64,000 bases of DNA, from NCBI RefSeq assembly GCF_014495845.1, contig NZ_CP061080.1:4020001-4084000 (forward strand), read 5' to 3'. A program made the translations under genes and the position numbers. The notes beneath the pieces were generated by a model. That model searched no databases and had not been told where the DNA came from. It saw nothing but the letters and a program-made list of their open reading frames with translations. Positions 16,989 to 27,915 of this stretch are shown here, piece after piece. This DNA comes from Aquibium microcysteis. GTDB taxonomy: Bacteria > Pseudomonadota > Alphaproteobacteria > Rhizobiales > Rhizobiaceae. Each line of letters begins with the position of its first letter. Position 1 is the stretch's first letter.

Positions 16989-17684
16989 GTGACAAAAGCA
17001 GTGATCGACCTGAAGAACGTCTCGCTGACGCTCGGCCAGGGCGCCTCGCGCGTCCACGTGCTGAAGGAGGTCAGCCTGCAGGTCGCGGCCGGCGAGACGA
17101 CCGGCATCGTCGGCCCGTCCGGCTCGGGCAAGTCCACCCTGCTGATGGTCATCGCCGGTCTTGAGGGCACCGACTCGGGAACGGTGAGCATCGCCGGCGA
17201 AGTGCTGACCGGCCGCAGCGAGGATGCCGTCGCCGCCTTCCGCGGCCGCAACGTCGGCATCGTCTTCCAGTCCTTCCACCTGATCCCGAACATGACGGCG
17301 CTGGAGAACGTCGCCGTCCCGCTCGAACTCGCCGGCCGCCGCGACGCCTTCGAGGTCGCCGCGCGCGAACTGGCGGCCGTCGGCCTGAAGGAGCGCGTCA
17401 CCCACTACCCGGGCGAACTGTCCGGCGGCGAGCAGCAGCGTGTGGCCATCGCCCGCGCGCTCGCGCCGGACCCCAAGATCCTGATCGCCGACGAGCCCAC
17501 CGGCAATCTCGACCAGGCCACCGGCCGGCAGGTCGCCGACCTGCTCTTCGCCAAGGCGGCCGAGCGCGGCATGACCCTGGTGCTCGTCACCCACGACCCT
17601 GCGCTCGCCAACCGCTGCGCCCGCCAGATCGCCATGCGGTCCGGCCGCATCGAGAGCGGCCAGATCCCCGCCGTTCCGGCGTGA
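16989..17684 (+). CDS. ybbA: ABC transporter ATP-binding protein, YbbA/LolD-like
   Basis: A 231-residue cytoplasmic ATPase of the MacB/LolD/YbbA class. Walker A is GPSGSGKST (about 42-50), the signature is LSGGEQQRVAIARAL (about 145-159), and Walker B is ILIADEPTGNLD. MacB-type ATPases drive mechanotransmission by the partner permease and not classical import. It is followed after 10 bases by the permease gene and lies divergent from tesA across an 87-base spacer that must hold both promoters. Confidence 0.93.
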   Translation: MTKAVIDLKNVSLTLGQGASRVHVLKEVSLQVAAGETTGIVGPSGSGKSTLLMVIAGLEGTDSGTVSIAGEVLTGRSEDAVAAFRGRNVGIVFQSFHLIPNMTALENVAVPLELAGRRDAFEVAARELAAVGLKERVTHYPGELSGGEQQRVAIARALAPDPKILIADEPTGNLDQATGRQVADLLFAKAAERGMTLVLVTHDPALANRCARQIAMRSGRIESGQIPAVPA

Positions 17685-17694
17685 GGCGGCGGCG

Positions 17695-20244
17695 ATGAGC
17701 GTCACGCGCACCCTCGATCTCGCCTGGCGCTTCTCCCTGCGGGAGATGCGCGGCGGCCTCTCCGGCTTCCTGATCTTCCTCACCTGCATTGCGCTCGGCG
17801 TCGCCGCGATCGGCGGCGTCAACTCCGTCGCCCGCTCCATCACCACCGGCGTCGCCAGCGAAGGCCAGACCCTGCTCGGCGGTGACGTCCGCTTCGAGCT
17901 CGTCCACCGGCAGGTCACCGAGACCGAGGCCGGTTTCCTCGGCAGCTTCGGTCCCGTCGCCGAAAGCGCCAACATGCGTTCGATGGCGCGGCTGGAGGAC
18001 GGGTCCGACCAGACGCTCGTCGAGGTCAAGGCCGTCGACGGCCTGTACCCGCTCTACGGCAGCCTCGAGACCACGCCCGCGCTCGACCATGCGGCGCTGT
18101 TCGGGCAGCGCGACGGCGCCTGGGGCGCGGTAGCGCCGCAGTTGCTGTTCGACCGGCTGGGGATCGAACCCGGCACCCGCATCCGGCTCGGCGGCGAGGT
18201 CTTCGAGCTGCGTGCCGTCATCGGGACCGAACCGGACCTCGTCTCCGACGGTTTCGGCTTCGCGCCGCGCCTGATGGTGTCGATGGAGGGCCTGACCGCC
18301 TCCGGCCTCGTCCAGCCCGGCAGCCTGGTGGAATATGCCTACAAGATCAGGCTCCCCGCCGGTGCCGGCGAAGGCGTCATCCAGGACATCCGCGACCGCG
18401 CGGCCGCCGAGTTCCCGGAGGCCGGCTGGAGCATCCGCTCGCGCACCAACGCCGCGCCCGCGCTGTCGGCCAACATCGAGCGCTTCTCGCAGTTCCTCAC
18501 GCTGGTCGGCCTCACCTCCCTGGTCGTCGGCGGCGTCGGCGTCGCCAACGCGGTCCGCGCCTATCTCGAAGGCAAGCGCGGCGTCATCGCCACCTTCAAG
18601 AGCCTGGGCGCCTCCGGCAGCTTCGTCTTCACCGTCTACCTCGTGCAGATCCTGCTGATCGCCGCCGTCGGCATCGTCGTCGGCCTCGTGCTGGCCGCGC
18701 TGCTGCCCTTTGCGGCCAGTGCGGCGCTGGCCGGCGTCCTGCCGGTGCCCGCCCAGGCGTCGATCTACTGGGACGCGCTCGGCATGGGCGCGCTGTTCGG
18801 CCTCCTCGTGACGCTGGCCTTCGCCATTCTGCCGCTCGGCCGCGCCCGCGACGTGCCGGCGACGGCGCTGTTCCGCGAGATGGGCTTCGAGGCGAGCGGC
18901 CTGCCCCGCTTCGCCTACATGGCCGCCGCCGGCGTCATCGCGCTCGCGCTCGCCGGTCTGGCGATCGGCTTCTCCACCGATCGCCGCATCGCCACCATCT
19001 TCATCGTCGCCACCGCCGCGGCCTTCCTCGTGCTGCGGGTGGTGGCCTCGCTCGTCCAGTCGCTCGCCCGCCGCAGCCCGCGCGTGCGGTCCACCGCCCT
19101 CCGGCTCGCCATCGGCAACATCCATCGCCCGGGCGCGCTCACCCCGTCGGTGGTGCTGTCGCTCGGTCTCGGCCTGACGCTGCTGGTGACGCTGGCGCTC
19201 GTCGACGGCAACCTGCGCAACCAGATCGGCGGCAGCCTGGCCGAGCGCGCGCCCAACTTCTTCTTCGTCGACATCCAGAATGGCGAGATCGACGATTTCT
19301 CGCGCCTCGTCGAGGGTCTCGCGCCCGACGGCAAGCTGGTCGAAGTGCCGATGCTGCGCGGCCGCGTCATGGCGCTGAACGGCGTCGACGTGCAGAAGAT
19401 CGAGGTGCCGCCGGAGGGGCGCTGGGTGCTGCGCGGCGACCGCGGCATCACCTATGCCAAGAACGTCCCCGAGAACTCGACGCTCTCGGAAGGCGAATGG
19501 TGGCCGGCGGACTATACGGGCGAGCCGCTCGTCTCCTTCTCGGCTGAGGAAGGTGCCGAGATCGGCCTGAAGCTCGGCGACACCATCACCGTCAACGTGC
19601 TCGGCCGCAACATCACCGCCCGCATCGCCAATTTCCGCAACGTCGAGTGGGAATCGATGGGCATCAACTTCGTCATGGTGTTCTCGCCCAACACCTTTGC
19701 GGGCGCCCCGCACGCCTGGCTGGCGACGCTGCTCGACCAGGGCTCGACCGCAGAGCAGGAGGCGCGCATCCTCAACGAGGTGACGCGGGCCTTCCCGGCG
19801 GTGACGACGGTGCGCGTGAAGGACGCGCTCGACATCGTCAACCAGCTCGTCGGCCAGCTCGCCACCGCCATCCGGGCGGCGGCCGCCGTGGCGTTGATCG
19901 CGTCGGTGCTCGTCCTCTCCGGCGCGCTCGCGGCCGGCAACCGCGCGCGGGTCCACGATGCGGTGGTGCTGAAGACGCTGGGGGCAACGCGGACCACCCT
20001 CATCGGCGCCTTCACCCTCGAATACATGCTGATCGGCCTCGCCACCGCCACCTTCGCGCTCGCGGCCGGCGGTGTGGCGGCCTGGTTCGTCGTGGCGCGC
20101 ATCATGAGCCTGCCGGCGAGCTTCCTGCCCGAGGTCGCGGCCTCGACGGTCGTGATCGCGCTGGTGCTGACGGTCGGCTTCGGCCTGCTCGGCACCTGGC
20201 GCGTCCTCGGCCACAAGGCCGCGCCGGTCCTGCGCAATCTTTAG
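17695..20244 (+). CDS. ybbP: ABC transporter permease with FtsX-like domains, YbbP-type
   Basis: An 849-residue inner-membrane permease with ten predicted membrane segments: one near the N-terminus (residues 20-40), and two FtsX-like bundles of membrane helices around 260-470 and 720-840, joined by large periplasmic domains. It begins MSVTRTLDLAWRFSLREMRGG, typical of YbbP. Together with the upstream ATPase it forms an export or lipoprotein/lysophospholipid-handling machine of uncertain substrate. The family length (about 800-850) fits. Confidence 0.92.
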   Translation: MSVTRTLDLAWRFSLREMRGGLSGFLIFLTCIALGVAAIGGVNSVARSITTGVASEGQTLLGGDVRFELVHRQVTETEAGFLGSFGPVAESANMRSMARLEDGSDQTLVEVKAVDGLYPLYGSLETTPALDHAALFGQRDGAWGAVAPQLLFDRLGIEPGTRIRLGGEVFELRAVIGTEPDLVSDGFGFAPRLMVSMEGLTASGLVQPGSLVEYAYKIRLPAGAGEGVIQDIRDRAAAEFPEAGWSIRSRTNAAPALSANIERFSQFLTLVGLTSLVVGGVGVANAVRAYLEGKRGVIATFKSLGASGSFVFTVYLVQILLIAAVGIVVGLVLAALLPFAASAALAGVLPVPAQASIYWDALGMGALFGLLVTLAFAILPLGRARDVPATALFREMGFEASGLPRFAYMAAAGVIALALAGLAIGFSTDRRIATIFIVATAAAFLVLRVVASLVQSLARRSPRVRSTALRLAIGNIHRPGALTPSVVLSLGLGLTLLVTLALVDGNLRNQIGGSLAERAPNFFFVDIQNGEIDDFSRLVEGLAPDGKLVEVPMLRGRVMALNGVDVQKIEVPPEGRWVLRGDRGITYAKNVPENSTLSEGEWWPADYTGEPLVSFSAEEGAEIGLKLGDTITVNVLGRNITARIANFRNVEWESMGINFVMVFSPNTFAGAPHAWLATLLDQGSTAEQEARILNEVTRAFPAVTTVRVKDALDIVNQLVGQLATAIRAAAAVALIASVLVLSGALAAGNRARVHDAVVLKTLGATRTTLIGAFTLEYMLIGLATATFALAAGGVAAWFVVARIMSLPASFLPEVAASTVVIALVLTVGFGLLGTWRVLGHKAAPVLRNL

Positions 20245-20325
20245 GAGAACCGCCCCGGCGCCGTACCGCGGGGGCTTCCCGCTCCGCCGGATTGCCTCAC
20301 GACGGATTGGGGGCCGAAACGGGCC

Positions 20326-20354
20326 TTGTCCCGGTTGGCATCTGCTATCATATT
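20326..20354 (+). promoter_or_regulatory. Candidate promoter of the Bax-inhibitor-1 gene
   Basis: TTGTCC (20326-20331) and CATATT (20349-20354) are separated by 17 bases in an AT-richer patch. The predicted transcription start, near 20360, coincides with the base of the leader hairpin at 20358. The -10 match is only 4 of 6, so the call is tentative. Confidence 0.35.
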
Positions 20355-20357
20355 CAT

Positions 20358-20403
20358 GCGCAGGCAAGCTGGAGTCCCGCCAGCGGCGCCTGGGGTCCTG
20401 CGC
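20358..20403 (+). ncRNA. Structured 5' leader of the ybhL-like gene (ybhL motif candidate)
   Basis: A perfect outer stem GCGCAGG/CCTGCGC (20358-20364 with 20397-20403) encloses an inner stem CTGG/CCAG (20369-20372 with 20380-20383). A further small stem CCCG/CGGG follows near 20417-20432 before the start codon. The downstream gene is a Bax inhibitor-1/YbhL protein, and a ybhL leader RNA motif has been described upstream of this gene in Hyphomicrobiales. Position and gene agree with that motif; I have not compared it with the family model. Confidence 0.55.
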
Positions 20404-20456
20404 GAGAGCCGGGGCCGCCCGACACCGGACGGGACGAGAGGCTGTAAGAGGTAAAC

Positions 20457-21200
20457 ATGGCTGACTTCCGCAACTACAATGCGCGCGTCGCCGGGGCCGG
20501 CACCCGCGCCGATGCCGGAATCGACGAAGGCCTGCGCAGCTACATGCTCAAGGTCTACAACCTCATGGCGCTCGGCCTCGCCATCACCGGCCTGGCCGCC
20601 TGGGGGAGCTTCAACCTGGCCGTCGCCGACGGGCAGCTGACCGGCTTCGGCCAGCTGATCTACGCCAGCGCCTTCCGCTGGGTCGTCATCCTCGCCCCGC
20701 TCGCGATGGTCTTCTTCCTGTCGTTCCGCGTGCACAAGATGAGCGTCGCCGCCGCCCAGGCGACCTTCTGGGCCTATGCCGCCCTGGTCGGTCTGTCGCT
20801 GTCGACGATCTTCCTCGTCTACACCGGCGAGAGCATCGTCCAGACCTTCTTCATCACCGCCACCGCCTTCGGCTCGCTGTCGCTCTACGGCTACACGACG
20901 AAGCGCGACCTGACCGGTCTCGGCTCGTTCATGGTGATGGGGCTGTTCGGCATCATCATCGCGATGGTGGTCAACATCTTCCTGCAGTCGTCGGCGCTGC
21001 AGTTCGCGATCTCGGGCATCGGCGTGCTGGTCTTCGCCGGCCTCACCGCCTACGACACGCAGAACATCAAGGAGATGTATTTCGAGGGTGACGACGACGT
21101 CGTCGCCGGCCGCAAGGCCATCATGGGCGCCCTGCGCCTCTATCTCGACTTCATCAACCTGTTCATGTTCCTGCTGCAGTTCCTGGGCAACCGCGAATAA
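20457..21200 (+). CDS. ybhL: Bax inhibitor-1/YccA-YbhL family membrane protein
   Basis: A 247-residue inner-membrane protein with seven predicted membrane segments, of the UPF0005/Bax inhibitor-1 family, whose structurally characterised bacterial member is a pH-gated calcium leak channel. The conserved C-terminal half contains TAYDTQNIKEMYFEGDDD (acidic gating region) and ALRLYLDFINLFMFLLQFLG. The ATG follows TAAGAGGTAAAC. A strong terminator lies 25 bases after the stop. The upstream 212-base spacer carries the structured leader described above. Confidence 0.94.
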   Translation: MADFRNYNARVAGAGTRADAGIDEGLRSYMLKVYNLMALGLAITGLAAWGSFNLAVADGQLTGFGQLIYASAFRWVVILAPLAMVFFLSFRVHKMSVAAAQATFWAYAALVGLSLSTIFLVYTGESIVQTFFITATAFGSLSLYGYTTKRDLTGLGSFMVMGLFGIIIAMVVNIFLQSSALQFAISGIGVLVFAGLTAYDTQNIKEMYFEGDDDVVAGRKAIMGALRLYLDFINLFMFLLQFLGNRE

Positions 21201-21225
21201 CGGGTCCTGGACCAACGGAATGTCG

Positions 21226-21251
21226 GGGGCGGCCTTCGGGCCGCCCCTTTT
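21226..21251 (+). terminator. Rho-independent terminator after the Bax-inhibitor-1 gene
   Basis: Perfect 9-bp stem GGGGCGGCC/GGCCGCCCC with a TTCG tetraloop, followed by TTTT (21248-21251). A textbook intrinsic terminator. Confidence 0.93.
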
Positions 21252-21306
21252 CGTCGGGGGTCCTTCCGCGTCACATTTGGCCGTCGACACGCCTGTCCGA
21301 AAGCCC

Positions 21307-21876
21307 ATGAGCCTCATCGCAGTCCGTCCCGCATCGCGCGCCGACGTTCCGGCCATCACGGTCATCTACGCCCACGCCGTGACGACCGGCACCGCGAGCT
21401 ACGAACTCGACCCGCCCTCCGAGGCGGAGATGGCCGCCCGTTTCGACGCGCTCGCCGCCGGTTCCTTTCCCTATCTCGTGGCCGAGTCGCCGGACGGCGT
21501 CGTCGGCTATGCCTATGCCGGACCCTTCCGCCCGCGCCGCGCCTATCGCTTCATGGTGGAGGATTCGATCTACCTCGCCCCGGCCGCGCAGGGCCGCGGG
21601 ACCGGGCGTCTGCTCTTGTCGGCGCTGATCGGGGAATGCACGCGGCTCGGCTTCCGCCAGCTGGTCGCCGTCATCGGCGACGGCGCGCGCAACCAGGCAT
21701 CCGTGCGGCTGCACGAAGCGACCGGCTTCCGCCATGCCGGGTTGCTCGAAGGCTCGGGCTACAAGCACGGCCGCTGGCTGGACACGGTCTTCATGCAGCT
21801 GTCGCTCAACGGCGGCACGACGGCGCCGCCCGACCCGCTCTCCCTGCCCGAGCGCAGTTTTGCCGCGGGCAGATAG
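21307..21876 (+). CDS. GNAT N-acetyltransferase, phosphinothricin acetyltransferase-like
   Basis: A 189-residue GNAT enzyme. Residues 1-30 match the Pat/YncA-type N-terminus (IRPA-x-RADVPAITVIYAHAV pattern), residues around 90-110 hold the acetyl-CoA binding segment SIYLAPAAQGRGTGRLLLSA, and the RNQASVRLHEATGFRHAGLL block is typical of phosphinothricin or methionine-sulfone/sulfoximine acetyltransferases. The natural substrate in most hosts is unknown. It is a monocistronic gene just beyond the preceding terminator. Confidence 0.9.
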   Translation: MSLIAVRPASRADVPAITVIYAHAVTTGTASYELDPPSEAEMAARFDALAAGSFPYLVAESPDGVVGYAYAGPFRPRRAYRFMVEDSIYLAPAAQGRGTGRLLLSALIGECTRLGFRQLVAVIGDGARNQASVRLHEATGFRHAGLLEGSGYKHGRWLDTVFMQLSLNGGTTAPPDPLSLPERSFAAGR

Positions 21877-21884
21877 CCGCGTGG

Positions 21885-22271
21885 TCAGGCGCCGACCAGC
21901 CGCAGCGTCGGTTCGAAGACGTTGAGCACGCGGGCAAGTTCGTGCCCGCGCTTGAGGATCTGGCCGCTGGCGGCGACCACCGAATAGGCGCCCTGCTTGC
22001 GTGCGAGCTTGGGGTCCTTGACGATCTGGAACAGCGGCACCTCGCTGGTGCGGCGGAAGACGGAGAACACCGCCCGGTCCTGCAGGTGGTCGATCGCATA
22101 GTCGCGCCACTCGTTGGCAGCCACCATGCGCCCGTAGATGCGCAGGATCTGGTCGAGCTCCCGCCTGTCGAAGGTCACCGCAACAGCCTCCCGCTCGCGG
22201 CGGACGGCCTGCAGCGGGATCAGCATCGCGGACCCCTCGCCGTCCTCCGACCCGTTCGCGCGATCGACCAT
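21885..22271 (-). CDS. DUF2794 protein
   Basis: A 128-residue cytoplasmic protein matching the alphaproteobacterial DUF2794 family (VTFDRRELDQILRIYGRMV and AVFSVFRRTSEVPLFQIVKD blocks). The function of the family is unknown. I prefer the ATG at 22271, which has GGAAGGG at a good distance, over the in-frame ATG at 22286. The stop is 8 bases from that of the convergent acetyltransferase gene. Confidence 0.85.
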   Translation of the reverse strand: MVDRANGSEDGEGSAMLIPLQAVRREREAVAVTFDRRELDQILRIYGRMVAANEWRDYAIDHLQDRAVFSVFRRTSEVPLFQIVKDPKLARKQGAYSVVAASGQILKRGHELARVLNVFEPTLRLVGA

Positions 22272-22657
22272 GCGGCACCCTTCCATGACAGTTCTGCGAC
22301 AGGACGAAGTTTGCCCTTTCGGTGCTCGATTTCAACCCCTGCGCCGAACGACCGGCGCATGGCGTCCCTCCGCTCTGGGAAGCCGCTTCTCCGGATGCAA
22401 GAGAGGACTGGGGGACCTTCGGTCACGTTGGAGGACACAGGGACCGAATTGGTGATCGACCGCCACATTCCCGCCCCGAATTGTCCCGCTTGCAGCCCCA
22501 ATGCGGGGCGAACATCCGATCGTTGCCTGAGACGGTTCGGTTCGGCGGTGGTTCCGTAACCCCCAAGCCCCCCGCCCACGGTGCCCTCGTCGGGCCGAAC
22601 CACTCGGCAACAACCCATTTTCGGGCGCTCTGGCCGACGGGCCCGCCCTCTTCCAGG
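22272..22657. other. Gene-free spacer upstream of the DUF2794 gene
   Basis: No supported gene in 386 bases. Frames on both strands lack homology signals. A hairpin GCGCCG-N6-CGGCGC lies at 22341-22358, and GC-rich partial inverted repeats occur around 22490-22520. It separates the DUF1223 gene, whose transcript ends here, from the DUF2794 promoter. Confidence 0.5.
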
Positions 22658-23419
22658 CTACATGCCGGGGTTCCTGAGGACGGCAGCACCGATGATCCGG
22701 CCCGGCGTGCCGTCCTTTCCGAGCGTCTGGAGCAGCGCCGCGCAGCCGCCGGAGCCCTTGCGCCGAACCTCGCTCATCGGGATCTCGAGACGAAGATCCT
22801 CGCCGTGCCACATGCCGGCGGCCTGGATGCCGGTCACCGCATTCCAGTAGACGACATCGCGGCCGGCATTCTCGCCACGCAGGATCTTCACCACCGTCTT
22901 CGCTTCGAAGAACACGAGGAGCAGGTTCGCCTTGACCGCGGCAGCGGTTCCGGGCGCGCCCTCCCTCGCTTCGATGACGATGCTGTCGTCACTCTTGCGG
23001 ATCGACACGTCGACCTGCATCGACTGCGACGTCGTCTCCGCGAGCAGCCGCTCGATGGCCGGTCCGTCGGCGCCGTTGCGGTGGGCCATGCCGTTGACGA
23101 TCACCTGCGGCGTGTAGACGGTGCGGTTTCCCAGCGCCGTCGCATAATCGCGCTGGCGTTGCGTGTTCTCCGGGCTCGCCAGTGTGTCGCTCCAGCCGAG
23201 ATAGTCCCAGTAGTCGACGTGATAGGCGAGCGCGATCACGTCGTCGCGCTGGGCGTAGCCGGCGAGATTGGCGTCGGCCGGCGGGCAGGAACTGCAGCCC
23301 TGGCTGGTGAAGAGCTCGACGACGCCGCGCTGCCTCTCGCCAGCCTCCGCTGCTGCGGAATGCGTGACGAGCAGGGTGGCGGCGGCAAGCGCCAGCCTGA
23401 GGCGACGGCTGAGTGTCAT
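22658..23419 (-). CDS. DUF1223 secreted thioredoxin-like protein
   Basis: A 253-residue exported protein of the DUF1223 family. Residues 1-26 form a signal peptide (MTLSRRLRLALAAATLLVTH, cleaved near AEAGE). The mature N-terminus holds VVELFTSQGCSSCPPADANL, a thioredoxin-like CxxC (here C-SSC) segment, followed by HVDYWDYLGWSD and TVYTPQVIVNG blocks. A periplasmic thiol or redox role is likely by fold, but the reaction is not established. An ATG further upstream (23575) would put 52 residues before the signal peptide and overlap the divergent ceramidase gene. Confidence 0.87.
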   Translation of the reverse strand: MTLSRRLRLALAAATLLVTHSAAAEAGERQRGVVELFTSQGCSSCPPADANLAGYAQRDDVIALAYHVDYWDYLGWSDTLASPENTQRQRDYATALGNRTVYTPQVIVNGMAHRNGADGPAIERLLAETTSQSMQVDVSIRKSDDSIVIEAREGAPGTAAAVKANLLLVFFEAKTVVKILRGENAGRDVVYWNAVTGIQAAGMWHGEDLRLEIPMSEVRRKGSGGCAALLQTLGKDGTPGRIIGAAVLRNPGM

Positions 23420-23558
23420 GTCGATCTCGGTGCTTCCGGGACGATCGCTGTCCCGTTCCAGCGCATTCAGACAATAGTCGGCGGGCAAGTTCAACAGGAA
23501 GTCACGTTGCGGTGAGACGATGATCGGGCATACTGCGCCCGCACGTGGCGAGGACCGG

Positions 23559-24254
23559 ATGGAAACGCTTCTCACGGCTATCGATTCCTACTGCGAGCGA
23601 ACCGGCCCGGAAATCTGGTCGGAACCGCTCAACGCGGTCTCCAACCTCGCCTTCATCCTGGCCGGCCTGTGGGGGCTCCGCGAGGTTCGGCGGCACCGTG
23701 CCGGCGCGTTCGCCGAGGTGCTGGCCTGGTGGGTGATCGCCATCGGCGTCGGGTCGGCGCTGTTCCACACCTTCGCCAACGTGCTGACCGTGTGGATGGA
23801 CGTGGTGCCCATCGCCGTCTTCACCCTGGCGCTGACCGTCTTCAACCTGCGCCGGTTCGTCGGCCTGTCGCGCCCGGCGACCCTCTTCGCCTTCGTCGCC
23901 TTCTATGCGGTGGCCGCAGTTCTGACCGCGGCGCTGCCGGACGGGGTGCGGGAGGCGAGCAACGGCACGTCGGGCTACCTGCCGGCCTTCCTGGCGCTCG
24001 CCTTCTTCGGCGTCCTGCTGGTGCTGAGGGGCCACCCGGCCGGATGGTACGACCTCGCCGCCGCCGCGATCTTCGTCGTCTCGGCGGCCTTCCGCTCGGT
24101 GGACGCCGCCCTGTGCGAGGCTTTGCCGATCGGCACGCATTTCCTCTGGCACCTGCTGAACGGGCTGATGCTCGGCGTGCTGCTCGCCTCGGTCGCCCGC
24201 TACGGCCGGCCGGGCGGCAGCCCTGCCGCCGACCGCGTGCCGGCTGCAGCCTGA
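23559..24254 (+). CDS. Ceramidase-like (CREST superfamily) membrane protein
   Basis: A 231-residue membrane protein with seven predicted membrane segments, related to alkaline ceramidases. Residues near 62-84 read GVGSALFHTFANVLTVWMD, giving the Ser, His and Asp positions of the zinc site, and GTHFLWHLLNG near residue 200 gives the paired histidines. Many bacteria with this protein lack sphingolipids, so the true amide substrate is uncertain. I start at METLLTAIDSYCERTGPE (ATG 23559, ribosome-binding site GAGGA); an upstream ATG at 23520 is less likely. It is divergent from the DUF1223 gene. Confidence 0.85.
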   Translation: METLLTAIDSYCERTGPEIWSEPLNAVSNLAFILAGLWGLREVRRHRAGAFAEVLAWWVIAIGVGSALFHTFANVLTVWMDVVPIAVFTLALTVFNLRRFVGLSRPATLFAFVAFYAVAAVLTAALPDGVREASNGTSGYLPAFLALAFFGVLLVLRGHPAGWYDLAAAAIFVVSAAFRSVDAALCEALPIGTHFLWHLLNGLMLGVLLASVARYGRPGGSPAADRVPAAA

Positions 24255-24261
24255 CCGCAGC

Positions 24262-24296
24262 ACAAGAAAAGGCCGCCGGGATTGCTCCCGGCGGCC
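24262..24296 (-). terminator. Rho-independent terminator of acnA
   Basis: A 10-bp stem GGCCGCCGGG/CCCGGCGGCC (24271-24280 with 24287-24296), 6-base loop, followed on the minus strand by TTTTCTTG. It lies 26 bases after the acnA stop and 17 bases after the convergent ceramidase-like gene. Confidence 0.9.
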
Positions 24297-24321
24297 GCGA
24301 TGGTCCCGACGTTTCGGCCGG

Positions 24322-27015
<2,694 letters not shown>

Positions 27016-27189
27016 GTACGATCCCTAACTGTTCGTTGCCGATGTGGAAACGGACGCCAGTGCATCACGCGCAAAGGTGCGGGTACGGTCATTTCCGCTG
27101 TCCGCTTCCGGGCGCTCCCCTCCTCGCGGAAGATGCGCCGGTCCGGCTCGATTGGTCTCCATGCCGACCGCTGGCACGGTTGCTGACCT

Positions 27190-27206
27190 CTTAGAGAATT
27201 TCTAAA
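27190..27206. promoter_or_regulatory. Irr box (iron-control element) between acnA and ccmA
   Basis: CTTAGAG-AAT-TTCTAAA fits the recalled rhizobial Irr-box consensus TTTAGAA-N3-TTCTAAA at 12 of 14 defined positions, including the entire right half-site. It is a conspicuous AT-rich island in GC-rich DNA, 76 bases before the ccmA start and 174 bases before the acnA start. Irr is the heme-responsive Fur-family regulator of Hyphomicrobiales. Confidence 0.65.
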
Positions 27207-27282
27207 GAGAGTGCCAGTGTCGCGCGCGGGAATTATGCTGCGACGCACATGCGACTTTCAGCCCAGAAAGGGACGATCCGCA

Positions 27283-27885
27283 ATGCGCCTCGTGGCGGAC
27301 CAACTGGACGGCGAGCGGGGCGGCGAGACGATCTTCTCGGGCATCTCCTTTTCGCTGTCGGACGGCGAGGGGCTGCTCGTCACGGGCCCCAACGGATCGG
27401 GCAAGTCGACGCTGCTGCGCATCGTGGCGGGCCTGCTGCCGATGGCCGGTGGGACGGTGCGGATCGAGGGCGGCGAACCGGACTGGCCGGACGTGATGTC
27501 GGCCTGCCACTATCTCGGCCACCAGAACGCGCTGAAGCCGGCGCTGACCGTCACCGAGAACCTCTCCTTCTGGCGCGACTATCATGGCGAGCCGCATCTG
27601 CCGGTGGCCGAGGCGCTGGAGATGGTGGGGCTGGAGGAGATCGGCCACCTGCCGCTCGGCTATCTCTCGACCGGCCAGAAGCGCCGCATCGCCATCGCGA
27701 AACTGCTGGTCTCCTACCGCCCGGTCTGGATGCTCGACGAGCCGACCGCGGGGCTCGACCGCGCCTCGGAGGCGCAGTTCGCGAAGCTGATGGCCGCGCA
27801 TCTGGAGGACGGCGGCATGATCCTCGCCGCGACGCACCTGCCGCTCGGGCTGGAATGGGCGCAGGAACTGCGGATGGGTCAGTGA
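27283..27885 (+). CDS. ccmA: Cytochrome c maturation heme exporter ATPase CcmA
   Basis: A 200-residue ABC ATPase, the energy-coupling subunit of the CcmABCD complex that releases holo-CcmE in cytochrome c maturation. Walker A is GPNGSGKST, the signature is LSTGQKRRIAIAKLL (a T replaces the usual G in LSGGQ, normal for CcmA), and Walker B is VWMLDEPTAGLD. I start at MRLVADQLDGE (ATG 27283); upstream in-frame ATGs (27211, 27238) give no conserved residues and the first would overlap the region of the Irr box. It leads a ccm group whose next gene, ccmB, is displaced by a palindromic element. Confidence 0.95.
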   Translation: MRLVADQLDGERGGETIFSGISFSLSDGEGLLVTGPNGSGKSTLLRIVAGLLPMAGGTVRIEGGEPDWPDVMSACHYLGHQNALKPALTVTENLSFWRDYHGEPHLPVAEALEMVGLEEIGHLPLGYLSTGQKRRIAIAKLLVSYRPVWMLDEPTAGLDRASEAQFAKLMAAHLEDGGMILAATHLPLGLEWAQELRMGQ

Positions 27886-27915
27886 TGGAACAACGATCAG
27901 CGATGCGTTCTGTTG

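Noticed and set aside
17587..20367. 926-codon open frame on the minus strand opposite ybbP
   Set aside because: Same mirror effect; His/Asp/Arg/Gly-rich with no domain signal, and the plus-strand gene has clear membrane segments.
22220..22811. Overlapping short frames in the DUF2794-DUF1223 spacer
   Set aside because: None has a ribosome-binding site, membrane helix or recognisable motif, and they overlap each other.
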